Origin: Comamonadaceae bacterium
GTDB taxonomy: Bacteria; Pseudomonadota; Gammaproteobacteria; Burkholderiales; Burkholderiaceae_C
DNA: 33,332 nucleotides
Assembly (NCBI GenBank): GCA_947508145.1
Contig: CANNRV010000003.1
Span: forward strand, 1 to 33,332
Direction: 5' to 3'
Shown here: positions 25,050-32,037 of the stretch, in pieces
How positions within the stretch are numbered: the stretch's first letter is position 1
Layout of the letters: each line of letters opens with the position of its first letter
The notes under the pieces: generated by a model
Told to the model about the DNA's origin: nothing
The model's input: only the letters and a program-made list of their open reading frames with translations
Databases searched by the model: none
Made by a program: the position numbers and the translations under genes

Positions 25050-26105
25050 TTAGAAAGTGTGGCGCAGGCCGATAGCGGTTGCAGTTGTTGAGTTATCACC
25101 ACCGTTGGTGTCTTTAGCAACGTTGTAGGAGAAATAGCCTGTTGTACGCTTGCTGAAAGAGTAATAAACGCCCAATTGCTGGCCGGTTGAAGACACATCA
25201 GCGGCGCTCTTGATTTTGGTTGTACCTGAAGATGTGCTGTAGCCGATGTTGATAGCACCGACAGGCACTGTCAGGCCAAAGGTATCAACACGAACACTGT
25301 CATCGTTCAAAGTTGAGCTGGTGTTCAGGTAAGTCAGCTTGGCCATACCTAAGTCATAGGTCAAGGCGGCCACTTGTGTTGTCACTGTGTCGCCGACTGC
25401 ACCAGCATGTGTGCCATTAGTTGTGGTACCTTGAGTTGCAGGGCCTGTCAATACCTTTGCAGTGGACAGTTGGTTGGCGCCAGAAGCCACACCTGCTGTG
25501 AACGGGCCGCTTGCATAGTTGATGCTCCAGGCTGATCCATCGCCTGCAGATTTGCCTGCACCAACAGTTTCATTGGTTCCGTAAATGGCCTGAACTTGCA
25601 AAGCGAAGCCATTCATTGAAGGTGATGAATAGGTCACGGCGTTTGTATTGACCAATTGGCCGTTACCGTAAATCACCATGAAAGGCAACCAGCCATTCAC
25701 GTTGTTCACAGCGTTTGGATCGGTACCGGCAGATGTAAGAAACACGGGGGAATATTGATTGCCCAATTGGAGGCTGCCAAAACCGCCTGACAAACCTACC
25801 CAAGCTTCGCGGTTTGCAGATGAACCGTTGTTCCAGTTGGTGTTATTAGCCAACAAATTGGTGCTGTTCAAGCCAAGACCATTTTCCAGCTTGAAATTGG
25901 CTTTCAAGCCTTCGCCGATGTCTTCTGAGCCAGTGAATGTGATGAAGCTGGGTGTATAGACAGACATCAAACCGGTTGTGCTTGATGAATCAGCACCGGC
26001 GTGAACGCCTTTGATGGTGGCGATTGACTGATCGATATTTCCTGTGATGGTAACTTCAGCAAAACTGACGCCTAAAGACAACAAAGATGCTACTGCAACG
26101 AGGGT
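25050..26105 (-). pseudogene. Gram-negative porin (Porin_4) with its start codon lost
   Basis: From the signal-peptide region to the C-terminal Phe (GLRHTF) the frame is intact and typical of a 16-strand trimeric general porin: EVTITGNIDQS at the mature start, GSEDIGEGLKANFKLENG, REAWVGLSGGFGSLQLGNQYSP, and a final beta strand. Upstream, the frame continues as KTLVAVASLLSLGVSFA, a signal peptide that should begin Met-Lys-Lys. Where ATG AAA is expected the DNA reads AGT TAA, a stop. The only possible in-frame starts are TTG codons at 26084 and 26081, inside the hydrophobic core, with no ribosome binding site and no n-region. The gene is thus probably silent or unexportable. The break coincides with the border of the AT-rich recombinase segment. 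Confidence 0.7.
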
Positions 26106-26181
26106 TTTTTAACTATTATTAATAACTCGTGTTACTATTCATTGACATTTAAAAAGATTGATTGCTAAAGGATATAAACCC
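26106..26181. promoter_or_regulatory. AT-rich junction and recombinase start region
   Basis: This AT-rich stretch lies between the broken porin signal peptide and the recombinase. It holds TTATTAATAA (26116-26125), a perfect palindrome; a consensus -35 box TTGACA (26142-26147), with only weak -10 candidates downstream; and AAAGGA (26167-26172), a good ribosome binding site for ATG 26182. No porin promoter or start codon is visible on the minus strand. Confidence 0.4.
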
Positions 26182-27402
26182 ATGGCGCAAGATATATTGA
26201 ACTATAGAACTAATCATTTCCCTGTGAATATCTCCTTTTTAAATCAGAACATACAGTCTGATGCATCCCAATGGATGTCTGTTATTCAGTTGAATCAAAA
26301 AGAAGTTAATAAACCGGTTGAATTTAAATTAAAACATTCATTAAATAATCATTCAGAAGATTTAAATAACCATAAAGGTATTGCTTTATTAAGCAGGGCT
26401 TCAGCGACAGATTTTGTGTCCATGGACCAGGTGGTGCGGGTCATTCTGGCCCAGGAAAAGCACAAAGTGGTGCGAAACGAAATTACCGAGGGCACTTACC
26501 GCATGACCAAGGTCAGGCTGGAAACGCATATTGCCGCTTTTTTTGCCGAGACTGATTTGCGCACTATCAACATGGGCAGCATCCAGCGCTTCATCGACTA
26601 TTTGTCAGACCAGGACTTGTCTACACCGACCATCGTCGGTTACATCGCGCAACTGCGAAAAGTACTGCGGTATTTGGTGGAGCAAGAGCACATTCCACAA
26701 ATGCCCTTGTTCCCCAAAATGAAGATCACGCAAAAACCGCGTGGCGCATTCACGGTCACCGAATACGCGGCCATTCTTCGTCAGTCCAAAACCTTGCGCC
26801 GACAGGTGTTTCATTGGGACAAGCCTGACACACGGTTTCACATCAAGCCCGAATACCGCAGCATGCCCCTGGAGATGAATTGGCTGATCCGCTTCATGGT
26901 GTACACGTTTTTGCGCCCGGGTGATGTGCGGCAACTGAAAAACAAGCACATAGAAATCATCAGCGGCAAGTTCAACTATTTGCGTTTAACGCCACCTGAA
27001 ATCAAACGCCACAAATCGCCCACCGTCAGCCTGCCGCAGGCAGTGAACATTTACAAAACGCTGCTGGCGCACCAAACGGCCAAAGGCTTTGGCAAGCCCG
27101 ATGACTATGTGTTTTTTCCGGAAGAAAAAAACCGGCTGCGCTGTTTGAACACCATAGGTTGGCTGTTCAACTGGATCATGAACACGCTGGGCATCAAGGC
27201 CGGGCCGCACGGTGCGGACCGCAGTTTTTACAGCCTGCGGCACACGGCCATTACCTTTCGTTTGATCTTCGGCGGCAACATCGATTTGCTGACGCTGGCG
27301 CGTAACGCCCGCACCTCGGTGGAGATGATCGAGAAGTTTTACGCCTCTACTTTGTCAGCAGAAATGAACATCAGCCTGCTACACAGTAAACGGCGGTCAT
27401 GA
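26182..27402 (+). CDS. Tyrosine recombinase (phage integrase family)
   Basis: The 406-residue protein has an unusual ~80-residue N-terminus rich in Asn/Lys, a SAM-like core-binding domain (about 82-175) and a catalytic domain (about 185-395). Catalytic residues are Arg245 (FLRPGDVRQLK), a Lys in EIKRHKSPTVSLP, Arg353 in YSLRHT (Tyr350 where many members have His) and the nucleophile Tyr387 (MIEKFY). It should cut and rejoin DNA at specific sites. The Met at 26182 has AAAGGA upstream; the frame is open to 26158. By hand count 26101-26400 is about 29% GC and 26401-26520 about 55%, so the N-terminal part has a different origin. No other phage or transposon genes are near. Substrate sites are unknown. 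Confidence 0.85.
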   Translation: MAQDILNYRTNHFPVNISFLNQNIQSDASQWMSVIQLNQKEVNKPVEFKLKHSLNNHSEDLNNHKGIALLSRASATDFVSMDQVVRVILAQEKHKVVRNEITEGTYRMTKVRLETHIAAFFAETDLRTINMGSIQRFIDYLSDQDLSTPTIVGYIAQLRKVLRYLVEQEHIPQMPLFPKMKITQKPRGAFTVTEYAAILRQSKTLRRQVFHWDKPDTRFHIKPEYRSMPLEMNWLIRFMVYTFLRPGDVRQLKNKHIEIISGKFNYLRLTPPEIKRHKSPTVSLPQAVNIYKTLLAHQTAKGFGKPDDYVFFPEEKNRLRCLNTIGWLFNWIMNTLGIKAGPHGADRSFYSLRHTAITFRLIFGGNIDLLTLARNARTSVEMIEKFYASTLSAEMNISLLHSKRRS

Positions 27403-27412
27403 CACAGTGTCA
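27400..27412. repeat. Perfect inverted repeat at the recombinase stop codon
   Basis: TGACAC-A-GTGTCA is symmetric over 6-bp arms and contains the stop codon of the recombinase gene. No T-run follows. It could be a recombination or protein-binding site, or chance. Confidence 0.35.
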
Positions 27413-27508
27413 GACCTGCTCCAAATGCAAACCTCACTCCAAAGCGGCGCACTTATGACCATTGACAGCGCAAGAGCCCGTATCAGGTTGTTGCCCCTTT
27501 AAGCCTGA

Positions 27509-29107
27509 TTACTCACACAAAAACAATTTATAAGCCGGGTTGTTTGTTTCATCCACATACGGGTAGCCAATACCTTGCAAAATTTTGTCAAAGTTGGCTA
27601 GGTCTTTGTCTGGCACTTGCAGGCCGACCAGAATGCGTCCGTAATCTGCCCCTTGGTTGCGGTAATGGAACAAGCTGATGTTCCAACCGGCGCGCATGGC
27701 CGACAAAAATTTCATCAGCGCGCCGGGCTTTTCCGGAAAGACAAATCGCAACAAACGCTCATTTTGCGCCAATGCAGAGCGACCGCCGACCATGTGGCGT
27801 ATGTGCTCTTGTGCCAAGTCGTCATGCGTCAAATCCAGCGCTTGAAAACCGTGTTTGGACAGGTGCGCGGCAACCTTGGGGCTTTGACCCGGTGCGCTGG
27901 TGGTCAGTCCGACAAACACATAGGCTTTGCGGGTGTCGCTGATGCGGTAGTTGAATTCGGTGATCGAGCGCGGCGCGGCGCTGCCACCGAAAGCAGGCAA
28001 GTCACCCAACACACCACAAAAGCGTTTGAAACTGCCTCGTTCTTCGGGAATGGTGACGGCGAACAAGGCTTCGCGTTCTTCGCCTACTTGGGCGCGTTCG
28101 GCGACAAAGCGCAGGCGGTCGAAGTTGACATTCGCGCCGCACAAAATGGCTGCATAAGTTTCGCCTTGGGTTTTGTGTTGTGCCACGTATTTTTTGATGG
28201 CTGCGACTGCCATGGCACCCGAGGGTTCGACGATGTTGCGGGTGTCAACAAACACGTCTTTGATGGCGGCGCAAACTTCGTCGGTGTCCACGCAGATGTA
28301 GTCATCCACCAGGTTTTTGGCGATGCGAAAGGTTTCTTCGCCCACCAGTTTCACTGCGGTGCCGTCGGCAAACAAACCCACATCGTCCAACGCAACCCGT
28401 TTACCGGCTTTCACCGACTGCAACATCGCGTCTGAATCAAAGGTTTGAACGCCAATCACCTTGATCTCCGGTCGCACGGCTTTGATGTAGTTGGCCACAC
28501 CTGAAATCAGTCCGCCGCCGCCGATGGCGACAAATACCGCGTCCAGCCGCCCCTGGTGCTGGCGCAAGATTTCCATGGCGATGGTGCCTTGACCGGCGAT
28601 CACCTCCGGGTCGTCAAACGGGTGAATAAATGTCAGACCTTGTTTCACACCGAGTTTGACCGCGTAAGCGTAGGCATCCGAGTAGCTGTCGCCGTGCAAC
28701 TGCACTTCACCGCCCAGCGCTTTGACCGCGTCAATTTTCAAACCCGGCGTGGTCACTGGCATGACGATGACAGCGCGGGTGCCCAGTTTTTTTGCGCCCA
28801 ACGCCACGCCTTGCGCGTGGTTACCGGCTGAAGCGCAGACCACGCCTTTTTTCAGTTGCGCCGGGCTGAGTTGCACCATTTTGTTGAACGCGCCGCGCAA
28901 TTTGAAGCTGAACACCGGTTGCTGGTCTTCTCGCTTGAGCAACACCTGGTTTTTGAGCTTTTTGCTGAGGATGGTGGCCGGGTCGAGTGCGGTTTCATGC
29001 GCCACGTCATAGACACGTGCCGTGAGTATTTTTTTCAAATAGTCGGCCGGGCTGAGTTTGCGTTTGCGGGCTGGGGAAGATGGGGCGGGGGCGGATTGAA
29101 AAGTCAT
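27509..29107 (-). CDS. ilvA: Threonine ammonia-lyase, biosynthetic
   Basis: The 532-residue protein has a PLP-dependent fold II catalytic domain (about 20-345). Lys69 in FSFKLRGA binds PLP, and the phosphate loop is VAIGGGGLISG. Two ACT-like regulatory domains (about 350-440 and 445-530) follow, as in the isoleucine-inhibited biosynthetic enzyme. It deaminates threonine to 2-oxobutanoate, the first step of isoleucine synthesis. The start is ATG 29107. Upstream lie a palindrome and a promoter-terminator unit on the same strand that could form its leader. It converges with the recombinase, 106 bp away; ATCAGG/CCTGAT at 27482-27509 touches its stop codon but lacks a T-run. Confidence 0.95.
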   Translation of the reverse strand: MTFQSAPAPSSPARKRKLSPADYLKKILTARVYDVAHETALDPATILSKKLKNQVLLKREDQQPVFSFKLRGAFNKMVQLSPAQLKKGVVCASAGNHAQGVALGAKKLGTRAVIVMPVTTPGLKIDAVKALGGEVQLHGDSYSDAYAYAVKLGVKQGLTFIHPFDDPEVIAGQGTIAMEILRQHQGRLDAVFVAIGGGGLISGVANYIKAVRPEIKVIGVQTFDSDAMLQSVKAGKRVALDDVGLFADGTAVKLVGEETFRIAKNLVDDYICVDTDEVCAAIKDVFVDTRNIVEPSGAMAVAAIKKYVAQHKTQGETYAAILCGANVNFDRLRFVAERAQVGEEREALFAVTIPEERGSFKRFCGVLGDLPAFGGSAAPRSITEFNYRISDTRKAYVFVGLTTSAPGQSPKVAAHLSKHGFQALDLTHDDLAQEHIRHMVGGRSALAQNERLLRFVFPEKPGALMKFLSAMRAGWNISLFHYRNQGADYGRILVGLQVPDKDLANFDKILQGIGYPYVDETNNPAYKLFLCE

Positions 29108-29136
29108 GGTGATCAGGGTTCAAGAAGCCTGTGATT

Positions 29137-29150
29137 GTCACGCATGTGAC
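29137..29150. promoter_or_regulatory. Palindrome in front of ilvA, possible operator
   Basis: GTCAC-GCAT-GTGAC is an inverted repeat with perfect 5-bp arms, 30 bp upstream of the ilvA ATG and just behind the minus-strand terminator. Position suggests an operator or a leader hairpin for ilvA; no regulator can be named. Confidence 0.35.
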
Positions 29151-29157
29151 CGCTCAG

Positions 29158-29190
29158 AAAAAAAGCCCCGCAACTTGCGTTGCGGGGCTT
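29158..29190 (-). terminator. Strong minus-strand terminator upstream of ilvA
   Basis: AAGCCCCGCAAC and GTTGCGGGGCTT form a perfect 12-bp stem with a 4-nt loop; read on the minus strand it is followed by T7. No annotated minus-strand gene lies upstream before coq7, so it must end a short non-coding transcript or an ilvA leader. Confidence 0.85.
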
Positions 29191-29242
29191 GAACCACCTT
29201 TTCAGAGGGTGGAGGAGACAAACGGTGCTTTCGAAAAAGCGT
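29158..29242 (-). ncRNA. Candidate small RNA or ilvA leader with anti-Shine-Dalgarno motif
   Basis: A promoter-like pair (29249-29277) and an intrinsic terminator (29158-29190) define a transcript of about 85 nt on the minus strand. Its middle contains CUCCUCC (29210-29216), complementary to a Shine-Dalgarno sequence, next to a small CCACC/GGTGG hairpin (29194-29212), then the GC-rich terminator stem and U7. The layout resembles Hfq-type small RNAs that block ribosome binding sites. No start codon opens a frame with a run of Ile, Leu, Val or Thr codons, so classical ilv attenuation is unlikely. Whether transcription stops completely or reads into ilvA 50 bp downstream cannot be decided here. 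Confidence 0.5.
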
Positions 29243-29248
29243 AGCTCA

Positions 29249-29277
29249 ACTTTAACTCAGTAGGAAAAGGCTTGCAA
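29249..29277 (-). promoter_or_regulatory. Sigma-70-like promoter of the candidate small RNA
   Basis: On the minus strand TTGCAA (29272-29277) and TAAAGT (29249-29254) are separated by exactly 17 bp, close to the TTGACA/TATAAT consensus. A start near 29242 would give a short transcript ending at the terminator at 29158. It could also be the ilvA promoter. Confidence 0.5.
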
Positions 29278-29357
29278 TCGCAAAAGCGACTTTGTATCTG
29301 CACTTTAATGTCCATCCCACTGACAGACAATCAGATGGTTTTCACAAGGAGAATCAC

Positions 29358-29813
29358 ATGGAATGCACCGTCAGTTGGACCGGCGCGAGCGGCACCCGTT
29401 CGGCCATGGGTTTTGTGGCCGAAACCGGCAGCGGCCATCTGGTGGCCATGGACGGTGCGCCGGACCCGGACAAGCCTGATCAAAGCGGCCAAAACCTGGC
29501 GGCAAGGCCCATGGAATTGCTGCTGGCCGGTGCCGGTGGTTGCACTGCTTATGACGTGGTGTTGATGCTCAAACGCGGCCGCCATGCGGTCAGTGCTTGC
29601 AGCGTCAAGCTCAGTAGCGAGCGTGCTGATACCGACCCCAAGGTGTTCACCCGCATCAATATGCATTTCACGGTGCGTGGCAAAGGCATTGCGGCGAATG
29701 TGGTGGAACGCGCCATCAAACTCAGCCATGACAAATACTGCTCGGCCAGCATCATGTTGGGCAAAACCGCAGACATCACCACCAGTTTTGAAGTGATAGA
29801 CGACACCCACTGA
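29358..29813 (+). CDS. OsmC/YhfA-like family protein
   Basis: The 151-residue protein is a full-length OsmC domain, with the first redox Cys in LAGAGGCTAYDVVLMLK (about residue 61) and the second in HDKYCSASIML (about 126). OsmC/Ohr proteins reduce organic hydroperoxides with paired cysteines; the short YhfA branch, which this resembles, is less well understood. ATG 29358 has an excellent AAGGAGA ribosome binding site (29346-29352), which settles the start over the longer frame from 29292. It is a single gene, divergent from the ilvA unit. Confidence 0.88.
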   Translation: MECTVSWTGASGTRSAMGFVAETGSGHLVAMDGAPDPDKPDQSGQNLAARPMELLLAGAGGCTAYDVVLMLKRGRHAVSACSVKLSSERADTDPKVFTRINMHFTVRGKGIAANVVERAIKLSHDKYCSASIMLGKTADITTSFEVIDDTH

Positions 29814-29821
29814 AGCAACTC

Positions 29822-29905
29822 GCGCCCGCTGGCGCAAGCGAACTCTGCTGAAAGCCGATGGTGTCGCGACCCACCTACATCGGGCTCAGGCCACAGGTGT
29901 TTTTT
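29822..29905 (+). terminator. Possible osmC-family 3' terminator with competing hairpins
   Basis: CACCT (29872-29876) pairs with AGGTG (29895-29899), which is followed by T6, a weak terminator in the plus direction. The same CACCTACATCGGGCT stretch can instead pair with AGCCGATGGTG (29853-29863). A further small hairpin, GCGCC-CGCT-GGCGC, is at 29822-29835. The stems are short, so the call is tentative. Confidence 0.35.
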
Positions 29906-29921
29906 CTTGAAGGCAGTGGGG

Positions 29922-30542
29922 TTAAATGCGGTGCGCCACCGTGGTCATCACTTTAGCGGCGAGTTTCATCGCCTCGGTCACCGGTTTAGGCAAAGGCATG
30001 GCGCCGGCTTTTTGTGCGTCCGCCGCATGTTGCGCTTCGTCTTGCTTCATTTGCGTGACCACCGCGCGTGAAGCCAAATCTGCCAAAGGCAAACGCTGCA
30101 TGTGGTCTTGCAAATGCGCTTCCACTTGGTGCTCGGTTTCCACCACAAAGCCCAGGCTGAGCGCATCGCCGCCCAACTTGCCTGCCACATAGCCCAGGCC
30201 GAAAGCCCCGGCATACCAAAGCGGGTTCAGCAAACTGGGGCGTGCGCCCAGATCCGCCATTCGCGCCTCGGTCCAGGCCAAGTGATCGGTTTCTTCTTCG
30301 CTGGCGTGCTGGAAATGCGCTTTGAGTTGCGGGTTGCGCGTAGCCAAGGCCTGTGAAGCATACAAAGCTTGAGCGCACACCTCGCCCACATGATTCACCC
30401 GCATCAGCGCACCGGCCTCGCGGCGTTCTGCCTCGTTCAAGTCCAGGTGGTTGATACCAAGAGCAGGATAAGCGCGTTGTGCGTGGTGTTTGGCAAACAC
30501 GGTACGCAAGGCGTCGTCCAGGGTAGTGAGAAAAATATCCAT
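29922..30542 (-). CDS. coq7: Coq7, 3-demethoxyubiquinol 3-hydroxylase
   Basis: The 206-residue protein is a bacterial Coq7/UbiF-replacing hydroxylase. Its two-fold four-helix di-iron motifs are seen in LMRVNHVGEVCAQALYASQ (about 47-65), ASEEETDHLAWTEARM (about 80-95), ETEHQVEAHLQDHM (about 136-149) and QMKQDEAQHAADA (about 164-176), giving the Glu/ExxH ligands. It inserts the C6 hydroxyl in ubiquinone synthesis at the inner membrane. The N-terminus MDIFLTTLDDALRTVF is as in relatives. It is a single gene between the convergent OsmC gene and the divergent porin. Confidence 0.93.
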   Translation of the reverse strand: MDIFLTTLDDALRTVFAKHHAQRAYPALGINHLDLNEAERREAGALMRVNHVGEVCAQALYASQALATRNPQLKAHFQHASEEETDHLAWTEARMADLGARPSLLNPLWYAGAFGLGYVAGKLGGDALSLGFVVETEHQVEAHLQDHMQRLPLADLASRAVVTQMKQDEAQHAADAQKAGAMPLPKPVTEAMKLAAKVMTTVAHRI

Positions 30543-30740
30543 GGACCAAGCTTAATTCATATGCGTGAATTGCATCAAAGTATTAATTTCAAAGGATATT
30601 CAAGAAGAAATGCTTCAAGCTGGTGATAGTGACTGTGGTGTCGATGCACCATGGTCATGAAACTGACACACACGACAGCAAAGATACATGGGTTGGCTGA
30701 CAAAGCTAAACCCTCTTATCAATCCTTCGGAGTTTTAAAC
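30543..30740. promoter_or_regulatory. Porin/coq7 divergent upstream region
   Basis: This ~200-bp gap separates coq7 and the second porin. AATTCATATGCGTGAATT (30554-30571) is an inverted repeat with perfect 6-bp arms, 11 bp in front of coq7, and a candidate operator. GGAG at 30729-30732 is the porin ribosome binding site. A TTGCAT (30571-30576) with GATATT downstream at long spacing is only a weak promoter candidate. Confidence 0.4.
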
Positions 30741-31940
30741 ATGAAAAGATCTCTCATTGCCTTGGCTTGTTCAGCCACTATTGCAAGCGCCTACGCTGAC
30801 GTGGATGTGTCCGGCGGCATCAAAATGTATGGTGTACTTGACCAGTCTATTACAAGTCAGAAATTGGTACGTCCAGATACTGGTGCCGCCCAAGAATATA
30901 TTGGTATGTTTGCCGCCAATGCCACCAGTCGCATTGGTTTCAAAGGCAGCCGCGATCTGAGCGAAGGTTTCAAAGGGATTTTCCAAGCTGAAATTCAACT
31001 CGACCCTGATACTTCCACATTGCTGCCCAGCAAAAACCGCACAGCCTTTGTCGGCTTGCAAAGCGCAGATGCTGGCACCCTCATGATGGGTACCATGGAA
31101 ACCGCTGCCTATGAAGTGTTTGGCATGGACGTGAATGGCCGTGTTGAGTACAAGCCCCAAGTCTGGCGCACCACCACTTCGCTGGATCTGCAAGACCGTG
31201 CGAACAACTCCATCAAATACATCAGCCCTGAATTCGGCGGCTTGGCATTCCACTACCAGCAAAGTTTTTCCGAGTATTCTGATACATCCTCGCCGGTAGG
31301 CTCAACTGATAATAAATATGCGGAAATCATTTCAGTTGCACTTAAATATCACAAAGAAAATATGAAAGCGGCTTATGTGCACGATGAGACTAAAAATGCA
31401 TTGATGGGTTTCAAATTTGCAGGTCTTTCAAATGCAGGACCAACAACAACTGGTACATCTGACGGCTTGTATTACTATGGTGGTTTCAAAGACACTACCA
31501 CTTCCAGCCAAGCCAACACCACTGCAGCAATTACAAATGCAACTATCCAACGTGATATCGCATCAATTGGATACGATTTTGGAAGCTTCTATCTAAATTA
31601 CCTTTATGCGAAAAGTGCTTTAACAGGAACTTATGCGGGTAGCAATACGACACAAACAATTGGTGTAAGAGTTCCGTATGAAAAATTCACCTTTGCCCTG
31701 AGTTATGGCACCGGTAGTGTTAACAGCTACTACAGCTCTTCTGTTGATCCCGGTACCACAACAACTGCCCCTGCAGGTCGTGCTAAAGATGGAAGTCTTT
31801 CAGACACAACCGTTGGCGTTTACTACAACTTTGACAAATCCACTTCTGTCTATTTCCTGGGAAGTAGCAGCAAGTCCTCTGTCGGTGATTATGATGGTTC
31901 AAACACCACAGTGGCCATCGGCGCACGTTACAACTTCTGA
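30741..31940 (+). CDS. Gram-negative porin, intact (Porin_4)
   Basis: The 399-residue precursor has a clear signal peptide MKRSLIALACSATIASAYA|DVDVSGG. It continues with GIKMYGVLDQSI, SRIGFKGSRDLSEGFKGIFQAEIQL and NRTAFVGLQSADAGTLMMGTMETA, and ends in a beta strand with C-terminal Phe (AIGARYNF), the outer-membrane insertion signal. It should be a trimeric diffusion channel; a Thr/Ser/Gly-rich middle is probably surface loops. ATG 30741 follows GGAG at 30729-30732; the longer frame from 30651 is rejected because the signal peptide must be N-terminal. Compared with the porin at 25050 it is a distinct paralogue and shows what an intact start looks like. Confidence 0.93.
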   Translation: MKRSLIALACSATIASAYADVDVSGGIKMYGVLDQSITSQKLVRPDTGAAQEYIGMFAANATSRIGFKGSRDLSEGFKGIFQAEIQLDPDTSTLLPSKNRTAFVGLQSADAGTLMMGTMETAAYEVFGMDVNGRVEYKPQVWRTTTSLDLQDRANNSIKYISPEFGGLAFHYQQSFSEYSDTSSPVGSTDNKYAEIISVALKYHKENMKAAYVHDETKNALMGFKFAGLSNAGPTTTGTSDGLYYYGGFKDTTTSSQANTTAAITNATIQRDIASIGYDFGSFYLNYLYAKSALTGTYAGSNTTQTIGVRVPYEKFTFALSYGTGSVNSYYSSSVDPGTTTTAPAGRAKDGSLSDTTVGVYYNFDKSTSVYFLGSSSKSSVGDYDGSNTTVAIGARYNF

Positions 31941-31971
31941 TATCAATCTAAGCTCCAAGGCTTAAACTGAC

Positions 31972-32001
31972 AACCGCTGCTTCGGCAGCGGTTTTTTTTT
32001 T
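31972..32001 (+). terminator. Rho-independent terminator of the second porin
   Basis: AACCGCTGC and GCAGCGGTT form a 9-bp perfect stem with a TTCG tetraloop, followed by an uninterrupted T-run to 32001. It lies 31 bp after the porin stop codon. Confidence 0.92.
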
Positions 32002-32037
32002 GACGCATCACCGCCTAAGCACACATCTCGCCGAAAT

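Noticed and set aside
26084-26142. Normal translation of the first porin from an upstream ATG
   Set aside because: The codon directly before the signal peptide frame is TAA, and only TTG codons inside the hydrophobic core are available downstream.
26100-27510. A clear invertible DNA segment with matching inverted repeats
   Set aside because: I looked for an inverted partner of the 26099-26112 junction sequence in the window and found none, so inversion stays a hypothesis to test with reads.
29158-29242. Classical ribosome-mediated attenuation of ilvA
   Set aside because: No start codon with a following run of Ile, Leu, Val or Thr codons exists between the promoter-like hexamers and the terminator.
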